Assembly: GCA_019683665.1 (NCBI GenBank)
Contig: JADGIB010000160.1
Span: 1-8,062, forward strand
Length of the DNA stretch: 8,062 nt
Direction: 5' to 3'
Source: Solirubrobacteraceae bacterium
GTDB lineage: Bacteria > Actinomycetota > Thermoleophilia > Solirubrobacterales > Solirubrobacteraceae
This document shows, in pieces, positions 1-5,005 of this stretch (its first letter is position 1; each line of letters begins with the position of its first letter). The notes beneath the pieces were generated by a model. That model saw only the letters and a list, made by a program, of their open reading frames with translations, did no database searches and was not told the origin of the DNA. The translations under genes and the position numbers were made by a program.

Positions 1-125
1 GGCCGGCCCCGGCGCCCGCGGCCGCGCGGCGGGCCGGGGCGGCGGTCTCCCCCGCCCGCGCCCTCGCCGCGCTGCTCGGCCTGCTCCTGCTCGGCGCCGT
101 CCTGCGCGCCGCAGCCCGCCGCTGA
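1..125 (+). CDS. C-terminal fragment of a membrane protein (5' end outside window)
   Basis: An open frame enters from the left edge and ends at TGA 123-125, giving about 40 residues. The first half is Pro/Ala-rich low-complexity sequence. It is followed by one hydrophobic stretch (ALAALLGLLLLGAVL) and a short basic tail (RAAARR) before the stop. That layout is typical of the last transmembrane helix of a membrane protein or of a C-terminal membrane anchor with a cytoplasmic positive tail. No family can be recognised from so little. It converges on the epimerase gene with only 9 bp between the stops, a spacing that matches the other convergent junctions here. The alternative is chance coding in GC-rich DNA, but the segment/basic-tail/stop order favours a real gene end. 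Confidence 0.5.
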   Translation, partial: PAPAPAAARRAGAAVSPARALAALLGLLLLGAVLRAAARR

Positions 126-134
126 CGGCCCCGC

Positions 135-1097
135 CTACGCCGCGACGGGGCGCGCGGCCCGCTCGTCCCGGGCCAGCTGCGCGAGCCCGTCGCGCCAGCT
201 CGGGTGCAGCGGCTCCCAGCCCAGCCGGGCCTTCGCCTTCGCGTTCGACGACCCGCGCAGCTCGCACATCATCACGACGACGTGCTCGCCGAGCAGCCGC
301 CCGACCCAGCGCGGGAGGTGCCGCGGCGGCCGGGCGCCGATGATCCGGGCCGCCTCCGGCAGCCACTCGCGCACCGGCGCCGGGTCGTCGTCGACGACGT
401 TGTAGACCTCGCCCGGCGTCCAGCGCTCGAGCGCGGCGAGCACCGAGCCGGCGGCGTCCTCGACGTGGGTGAACGACCACACGCCGCCGCCGTCGCCGAC
501 GATCGGCATCTTCCGCGCGCGGATCAGCTCCCACTGCTCGGCGCCGGGCGCCATGCCGCTGCCCGGCCCGTAGAAGCCGCCGTAGCGCAGGGCGACCCCG
601 CCGGCGCCGGTCACCGCCCGCTCGAGGTGGCCGATCGCCCGCACCGCGTCGCGCAGCTGCGCGGGCGGCTCGGGGTCCCACGGGTCGTCCTCGGTGCGCA
701 GCCAGTCGCCGACCCGGGCGTCCTGGTGGCCGGTGAAGCTCTGGGCGACGACCCGCTCGACGCCGGCGCGCCGCGCCGCCTCCAGGAGGTGGTCGGTGCC
801 CTCGGTGCGCAGGCGGTCGGTCGGCGCGAACGAGCGGGCGAAGCGGCGCAGGTCGATCTCGCCGCCGAGGGCGGTCATCTGGTGGACGACGGCGTCGGGC
901 GCCGCGGCGGCGACCGCGTCGATCATGCCCGCGCGGTCGAGGCCGTCGACGACGACGGCCTCGGCGCCGAGCGCCCGCAGCTCGGCCGCCTTCGCGGGGC
1001 TTCTCGTCGTGCCGGTGACGGTGTGGCCGTGGCGGACGAGGAGGGGGACGAGCGAGCGACCGACGGCCCCGGTCGCTCCGGCGATGAAGACGTGCAT
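135..1097 (-). CDS. Atypical SDR / NAD-dependent epimerase family protein, ECF41 partner gene
   Basis: A 320-residue Rossmann-fold protein of the NAD-dependent epimerase/dehydratase (extended/atypical SDR) family, presumably cytosolic. The N-terminal dinucleotide-binding motif GATGAVG is at residues 7-13. Arg32 (GTTRSPAK) after the second strand suggests NADP preference. The RYGGFYGPG block is at 171-179 and a WSFTHVEDAA block at 207-216, both usual for this family. Where the catalytic YxxxK normally sits, the sequence reads PEPPAQLRDAVRAIGHLE (142-159) with no Tyr/Lys pair, so classical epimerase catalysis is doubtful and the substrate is unknown. The ATG at 1097 is required to keep the first beta strand of the Rossmann fold. 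The gene is divergent from the ECF41 sigma factor, 36 bp apart. Epimerases, oxidoreductases and carboxymuconolactone decarboxylases are the known partner genes of ECF41 factors, and the promoter in the gap matches ECF41 recognition. Family assignment is strong; specific function is open. Confidence 0.9.
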   Translation of the reverse strand: MHVFIAGATGAVGRSLVPLLVRHGHTVTGTTRSPAKAAELRALGAEAVVVDGLDRAGMIDAVAAAAPDAVVHQMTALGGEIDLRRFARSFAPTDRLRTEGTDHLLEAARRAGVERVVAQSFTGHQDARVGDWLRTEDDPWDPEPPAQLRDAVRAIGHLERAVTGAGGVALRYGGFYGPGSGMAPGAEQWELIRARKMPIVGDGGGVWSFTHVEDAAGSVLAALERWTPGEVYNVVDDDPAPVREWLPEAARIIGARPPRHLPRWVGRLLGEHVVVMMCELRGSSNAKAKARLGWEPLHPSWRDGLAQLARDERAARPVAA

Positions 1098-1105
1098 GCC
1101 CCTCC

Positions 1106-1132
1106 GACGGCGCGACCTGCGACCCTGTGACA
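1106..1132 (-). promoter_or_regulatory. ECF41-type promoter (TGTCACA-N16-CGTC) for the epimerase gene
   Basis: Read on the minus strand, TGTCACA (1132-1126) is followed by exactly 16 bases and then CGTC (1109-1106). This is the -35/-10 signature reported for ECF41 sigma factors, and the gene for such a factor starts one base beyond it. The -10 element ends eight bases before the epimerase ATG (1097). A start site 5-9 bases downstream would therefore fall at about 1101-1097, giving a leaderless or nearly leaderless mRNA. The -35 box lies inside a 9-bp odd palindrome TGTGACACA (1126-1134) that includes the first base of the sigma start codon. No matching promoter is seen on the plus strand, since no CGTC lies at the right distance. 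Confidence 0.85.
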
Positions 1133-1133
1133 C

Positions 1134-2021
1134 ATGGTCCCCGTGGACGAGCTGCGTCCGCTGGCCTTCTCGGTCGCCTACCGCATGCTCGGCAGCGTGG
1201 CCGAGGCCGAGGACGTCGTCCAGGAGGCGCTCCTGCGCGTCCACGAGGCCGAGGGCGTCGAGCGGCCCGAGGCGTTCGTCACGACGGTGACGACGCGCCT
1301 GTCGATCGACGTGCTGCGCTCGGCGCGCGCCCGGCGCGAGACGTACGTCGGCGAGTGGCTGCCCGAGCCGCTCGTCGGCGACGACGCGCCGATGCTCGTC
1401 GAGGACGAAGAGACGATCTCGATGGCGTTCCTCGTCCTGCTCGAGCGGCTGACGCCGGAGGAGCGGGCGGTCGTCGTCCTGCGCGAGGCGTTCGACTACC
1501 CGTTCGCGGAGATCGCCGCGATGCTCGGCAAGCCCGAGGCGAACTGCCGCCAGATCCTCAGCCGGGCCCGCCGCCGCATCGACGACGACCGCCCGCGCTT
1601 CGACCCGGACCCGCAGGAGCGGGCGGCGCTGGCCGAGCGCTTCCTGGCCGCGGCCCGCGACGGCGACGTCGACGGCCTCGTGTCGCTGCTGGCGCCCGAC
1701 GTCGCGCTCACCGGCGACGGCGGCGGCAGGGCGCAGGCGATCGCGCGCACGCTCGTCGGGCCGCGGGCGGTGTCGCGGGCGATCGCGGCGTTCTCGCGCC
1801 GCCTGGCCTCGTGGGAGGGGATCTCGTTCACGCCGGTCACCGTCAACGGCCAGCCCGGGTTCCGCCTCGACGACGCCGAGGGCCGCGTCGTCGCCGTCGC
1901 CACGCTCGAGATCGCCGGCGGGCGCGTCCGCCGGGTGCAGTCGGTCGTCAACCCCGACAAGCTGCGCCACCTCGGCCCGACGTCCGACCTGGCGCTGCGC
2001 CCCGGCCCGGCGTCGGCCTAG
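1134..2021 (+). CDS. sigJ: ECF41-family RNA polymerase sigma factor (SigJ-like) with SnoaL-like C-terminal domain
   Basis: A 295-residue extracytoplasmic-function sigma factor that directs RNA polymerase to a small set of promoters. Region 2 covers about residues 7-70 (LAFSVAYRMLGSVAEAEDVV). The ECF41 hallmark YVGEWLPEPL is at 71-80. Region 4 with its helix-turn-helix is at about 98-150 (LTPEERAVVVLREAFDYPFAEIAAMLG). A SnoaL/NTF2-like extension follows at about 163-280, replacing a separate anti-sigma factor in this family. Its two signature motifs are present: DGGGR at 195-199 (usually DGGGK) and NPDKL at 273-277. In characterised ECF41 proteins this extension modulates activity, and cutting it back changes output. 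No SD precedes the ATG at 1134; a GTG at 1143 is the next in-frame choice. The stop codon shares a CTAG with the stop of the convergent GAP gene. The symbol is by similarity to mycobacterial SigJ. Family assignment is near certain; the inducing signal is unknown. Confidence 0.95.
   Translation: MVPVDELRPLAFSVAYRMLGSVAEAEDVVQEALLRVHEAEGVERPEAFVTTVTTRLSIDVLRSARARRETYVGEWLPEPLVGDDAPMLVEDEETISMAFLVLLERLTPEERAVVVLREAFDYPFAEIAAMLGKPEANCRQILSRARRRIDDDRPRFDPDPQERAALAERFLAAARDGDVDGLVSLLAPDVALTGDGGGRAQAIARTLVGPRAVSRAIAAFSRRLASWEGISFTPVTVNGQPGFRLDDAEGRVVAVATLEIAGGRVRRVQSVVNPDKLRHLGPTSDLALRPGPASA
2018..2021. other. Shared CTAG: overlapping stop codons of convergent genes
   Basis: The self-complementary tetramer CTAG supplies TAG to the plus-strand sigma gene (2019-2021) and TAG to the minus-strand GAP gene (complement of 2018-2020). 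The two convergent genes thus overlap by four bases, with no room for a terminator between them. Confidence 0.95.
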
Positions 2022-2680
2022 AGGACGCCGACGAGCCCCCGCACGACCAGGTAGACGCCGGCGCCGACGAGGACGACGACGACGGCCGCCCGCCCGTAGC
2101 GGGCGATGAGGTCGCCGATGAGGCCGAGGACGCGCGCCCCGGCGGTCGGCGCCAGCCGGGTGAGCACGACCGGCAGCCAGGCCGGCAGGCCGGCGAGCGC
2201 GACGAGGACGACGCCGAGGACGACCGCCTCGGCGAGCCCGTGGCCGAGGGAGGAGATCTCCTTCGCCGGCGGGACGACGAGCGCGAGCGTCGTGAAGTTC
2301 GTCGCCATCGAGAAGACGCCGAACGGCAGCGCGGCGGTGGTGCCGAACCGGCGCCGGTGCTCGCGCTTGGGCCGCGGCGGGCGGCGGGCGGCCGCGACGA
2401 CGAGCGCGGCGCCGACGAGCAGGCCCGCCCCGACGACGAGGTCGAGCGAGTCGCTCAGGTGCGGCTCGCTCGGCAGGCGGATCGCCCGCCCGAAGAGGAC
2501 CACGAGCGCGACGAACACGGCGACGGTCCCGACCGCCCCGATCGCGAAGCGGGTGCCGGCGCGCAGGCCGCCGGGACCGGCGAGCAGGAGCGTCTGCTCG
2601 GTCAGCATCATCGGACTGACCGCGCTCGCCAGGCCGAGTGGCAGGATCAGGGCGAGGGCGGCGAGCACGGCGGGCGACAA
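2018..2680 (-). CDS. GAP family (Sap-like, LysE-superfamily) membrane transporter
   Basis: A 220-residue integral membrane protein with about six hydrophobic segments, near residues 4-22, 44-64, 80-97, 117-137, 148-173 and 195-216. A basic loop (RRPPRPKREHRRRFG) lies between the third and fourth. The N-terminal SPMMLTEQTLLLAGPGGLRAG and the central FGTTAALPFGVFSMATNFTTLAL resemble the GAP/Sap family (named for a mycobacterial sulfolipid-addressing protein), which belongs to the LysE exporter superfamily. Export of a small or lipid substrate across the inner membrane is likely, but the substrate cannot be read from sequence. The start is uncertain: TTG at 2680 is the longest plausible one, and GTG at 2668 also leaves the first helix intact. 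Neither has an SD. The gene begins 31 bp after the FUSC stop on the same strand, so the two are probably co-transcribed. Its TAG stop overlaps the sigma gene's stop. Confidence 0.8.
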   Translation of the reverse strand: MSPAVLAALALILPLGLASAVSPMMLTEQTLLLAGPGGLRAGTRFAIGAVGTVAVFVALVVLFGRAIRLPSEPHLSDSLDLVVGAGLLVGAALVVAAARRPPRPKREHRRRFGTTAALPFGVFSMATNFTTLALVVPPAKEISSLGHGLAEAVVLGVVLVALAGLPAWLPVVLTRLAPTAGARVLGLIGDLIARYGRAAVVVVLVGAGVYLVVRGLVGVL

Positions 2681-2711
2681 CGATACCCCGGCGCGGCGGA
2701 CGGAGCCGCCG

Positions 2712-4630
2712 TCAGCGGACGACCATCGGCCGCAGGCTCGCCAGCTCGTCGGCCAGGTCGCGCACCGCCGGGTCGGGGTCGTCGCCGCCGTGCGCGGGCG
2801 GCCGGCTCGGGCGCTGCGCCGTGTCCGGCGCGTGGCGCGCCGACGCCATCTGCGCCAGCTCGCCGGCCAGCTCGCCGAGGGCGCCGGGGCTCGGGACGGG
2901 CGCGTCCGGCGTGCGCGCCGCCGACGCCCCGGTGATCCGGTCGGCCACCCGCTCGGCGGCGGCGACGACCGGGATCCAGGCGTACGCCTCCGCCCCGGCC
3001 GGCGGCGGCTCCGACAGCATCCGCTGGAGCTGGACGCGCGTGTCCGACAGGCGCCGGTAGGCCTCGCGCCGGTCCTGGGCGATCGTCTCCGCCGGGGCGC
3101 CGACCGCCGTGTGCCGCGCGTAGCGGGCGAGCCCGACGAGCGCGGACTCGAACGCAGCCGCGATCCGCGGATGGCGGGCCGACGGCCAGATCAGGTACCC
3201 GGCGACGATCGCGATCGCGCCGCCGATCGCCGTCGCGGCGACGCGCGCCGCCCCGAGCTCGAGGACCGGCGTCGCGGGCGCGGTGACGTCGATCAGGACC
3301 ATCATCACCGGCGTCGTCACGAACGCCTGCAGGACGTAGGAGCGGGCGGCCGCCCACGGCACGACGGCGGCGAGCGCGCCGACGACGGCGCTCGCGACGA
3401 CCGGGTCGCGCAGCAGCGGCGTGGCGAGCGCGACGAGCGCGACGCCGCCGATCGTCCCGGCGAACCGCAGGACGGCCCGGGCGAACACCGACCCGAGGTC
3501 CGGCTTCATGACGATCGCGACGGTGAGCGGGACCCAGTAGCCGTGGTCGAGCGGGACGGCGAGGTCGACCGCGAAGGCGAGCGCCGTGCACAGGGCCAGG
3601 CGCCCGGAGGCGCCCAGCAGCTGCGGGCCGGGGAGCTTCAGCCGCACGCGCTCGCGGGCCGGGAGGCCGGACGGCGGGTCGGGGTCGCCCCAGATCGCCG
3701 ACTCGAGCGTCCGCACCCGCACGAGCGTGCCCTCCGCGGCCTCGAGCGGCGCGGGCCGGCGGGAGCGGGCGAGGGCGGCCGCGCACGTGTCGAGGCGGTC
3801 GGCCGCCTGCGCCGACAGGCGCGGGTCGGCGTCGGGGGCCAGGAGCCGGGCCAGCAGCTGGTCGGCGGCCCGGGAGACGAGCGCGGCCCGCGCGTACTGG
3901 CGCGTCGGCCCGCCGGTCGCGCCGCGGTGGGCGAGCGCGGCCCGGTCGAAGGCGTCGATCGCGTCGTTGGCCGTGCGCCGGGGCGCGGCGAGGTCGGCGT
4001 CGCCGTCGGCCTGGGCGCGGGCGAGCGCGGCGAGCGCCCGCAGGACCCGGACGAGCGCGGCCCGCTGCGGGCGGCGCCGGTCGAGGAGCGCCTCGACCCC
4101 GAGCAGCGCGCCGTAGAGGGCGCCGCCGGCGAGGTAGAGCAGCGCCGTGCGCCCGTACGGCTGGGTCGTGCCCCCGCCGACCGCCAGCGCGGCGCCGAGC
4201 ATCGCCTGCATCGTCGCGACCGACAGCACGGCCGAGTACCCGCCCGCCCGCCGGCGAACGCGAGCGCGGCCATCGTCGCGACGATCACCGGCGCCGGCGC
4301 GGACGACAGCGGCCCGAGCAGGAACGCGGCGGCGCCGAACAGCGTCGCCACCGCGACCGTCACCAGGCGCGCCGCGTAGTCGCCGGGGCGCTCGGCCGCG
4401 GCGAGCTGGAGCGCGGCGAAGCTCATCCACAGGCCGGTCGCGGGATCGCCGGCGATCGCGGCGACGAGCACCGGCACGCCGACCGAGACGCCCGCGCGCA
4501 GGCTGCGCCCGAGCGGCCAGTGGGCGCGCGGAAGGTCGGCCAGGGCGCGCAGCCACACCGACGGCGACCACTCGCCCGCTGGGCGGTCGGGCCGCCGCCC
4601 GGCGTCGTTCGAAGTCGCTGCAGTCGCCAA
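2712..4630 (-). pseudogene. FUSC family membrane protein (aromatic-acid-exporter-like), interrupted by a frameshift
   Basis: About 640 residues once the frame is repaired, close to the family's usual size. Residues about 40-125 (frame upstream of the break) hold the first membrane block: RSLRAGVSVGVPVLVAAIAG, ATGLWMSFAALQLAAAE and two further helices ending LAFAGG. The reading then has to shift at 4239-4254 to continue as YSAVLSVATMQAMLGAALAVGGG. A soluble helical middle follows, then the second membrane block with the FUSC signature HGYWVPLTVAIVMKPDLGSVFARAVLRFAGTIGG at about 3540-3430, and a helical C-terminus. The family includes YccS and AaeB-like proteins, inner-membrane components linked to export of aromatic acids and similar compounds. 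TTG 4630 fits a TACAAC box 7 bases upstream; GTG 4558 is an alternative start. Coding quality stays normal on both sides of the shift, so a recent mutation, a switchable repeat or a sequencing error are all possible. Without the shift the upstream frame runs on to 3638 as nonsense. Confidence 0.8.
4239..4250. repeat. CCCG x3 tandem tetranucleotide repeat at the FUSC frameshift
   Basis: Three perfect CCCG units on the plus strand (CGGG on the coding strand), followed by a partial CC. The upstream frame reads the tract as GGRAGT. The downstream frame reads it as AGGYS, which is the natural continuation. Adding one 4-bp unit, adding one base, or removing two units or two bases would join the frames; removing one unit would not. 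Confidence 0.85.
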
Positions 4631-4637
4631 GGGCCGC

Positions 4638-4643
4638 GTTGTA
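4638..4643 (-). promoter_or_regulatory. Possible -10 box (TACAAC) for the FUSC gene
   Basis: On the minus strand TACAAC lies 7 bases before the TTG at 4630, in a small AT dip within the 75-bp divergent gap (4631-4705). The spacing would make the FUSC mRNA leaderless. No convincing -35 box is visible, so this is tentative. Confidence 0.35.
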
Positions 4644-4693
4644 GCACGCGCGGGCGCGCGGACCGGACGTTCGGCCGGTCGCGGCGGCGCCGG

Positions 4694-4699
4694 TACGCT
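4694..4699 (+). promoter_or_regulatory. -10 box (TACGCT) giving a leaderless zinc-ribbon/ABC-F transcript
   Basis: TACGCT fits the actinobacterial TANNNT -10 pattern and is followed by six bases and then the GTG start (4706). Transcription would begin at or next to the start codon. The GGAGG at 4700-4704 is only one base from GTG, too close to act as a normal SD, which also favours leaderless initiation. A weak TTCGGC lies about 18 bp upstream as a -35 candidate. Confidence 0.5.
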
Positions 4700-4705
4700 G
4701 GAGGC

Positions 4706-5005
4706 GTGGCGCTGCACCGCTTCTTCGAGGGCTCGGACGCCGTCAGCTCGACCCCGCTGCACCGGCGCGCGCGCCACGTCGAGGAGCGCCGGACCGTCCG
4801 CACGACGCTCGTGTCGACCGCGACGCTCGCCTGCCCGCGCTGCGACGTCCCCGTCGCGCTCGACGGGCCGCGGGTCGACGTGACCGCGCCGCTGCGCTGC
4901 CCGTTCTGCCGCCACGACGGGCGCGTGCGCGACTTCCTGTCGCTACGGGCCCCCACGCGCCCGACGCGCGTCGAGGTCCACGTGGTCGCCCGCGGGCCGC
5001 GGTGA
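4706..5005 (+). CDS. Small zinc-ribbon protein, translationally coupled to ABC-F
   Basis: A 99-residue, Arg-rich, probably cytosolic protein. Two CPxC knuckles, C43-P-R-C46 and C65-P-F-C68, are separated by 18 residues and should bind one zinc ion as a zinc ribbon. The N-terminal 40 residues are basic and polar (HRRARHVEERRTVRTT). After the ribbon comes a short strand-rich tail (VRDFLSL, TRVEVHVVARG). I do not recognise a named family; nucleic-acid or ribosome binding is plausible from the fold and charge but is inference. The GTG start at 4706 was chosen because it sits six bases after a TACGCT box. The frame is open further upstream, but only into sequence antisense to the FUSC N-terminus. 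The stop overlaps the ABC-F start as GTGA, so both proteins are probably made together. Confidence 0.7.
   Translation: MALHRFFEGSDAVSSTPLHRRARHVEERRTVRTTLVSTATLACPRCDVPVALDGPRVDVTAPLRCPFCRHDGRVRDFLSLRAPTRPTRVEVHVVARGPR

Noticed and set aside
1099..1105. GGAGGGG as the SD of the epimerase gene
   Set aside because: It lies directly after the ECF41 -10 element, so most of it is probably not transcribed, and it is very close to the ATG.
1098..1970. N-terminal extension of the epimerase frame to 611 residues
   Set aside because: The extra part is antisense to the sigma factor and lacks any domain. The Rossmann fold starts exactly at the ATG at 1097.
1620..1990. SnoaL-like domain as a polyketide cyclase or sign of a biosynthetic cluster
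   Set aside because: It is fused to sigma regions 2 and 4 and carries the ECF41 motifs; there are no biosynthetic neighbours.
1127..2935. A 602-codon plus-strand frame overlapping the sigma gene
   Set aside because: It is the out-of-frame reading of the sigma gene and then antisense to GAP, with no family sequence.
2106..4379. A 757-codon plus-strand frame opposite GAP and FUSC
   Set aside because: It has Arg/Gly/Asp-rich composition, no recognisable domain and spans two clearly coded minus-strand genes.
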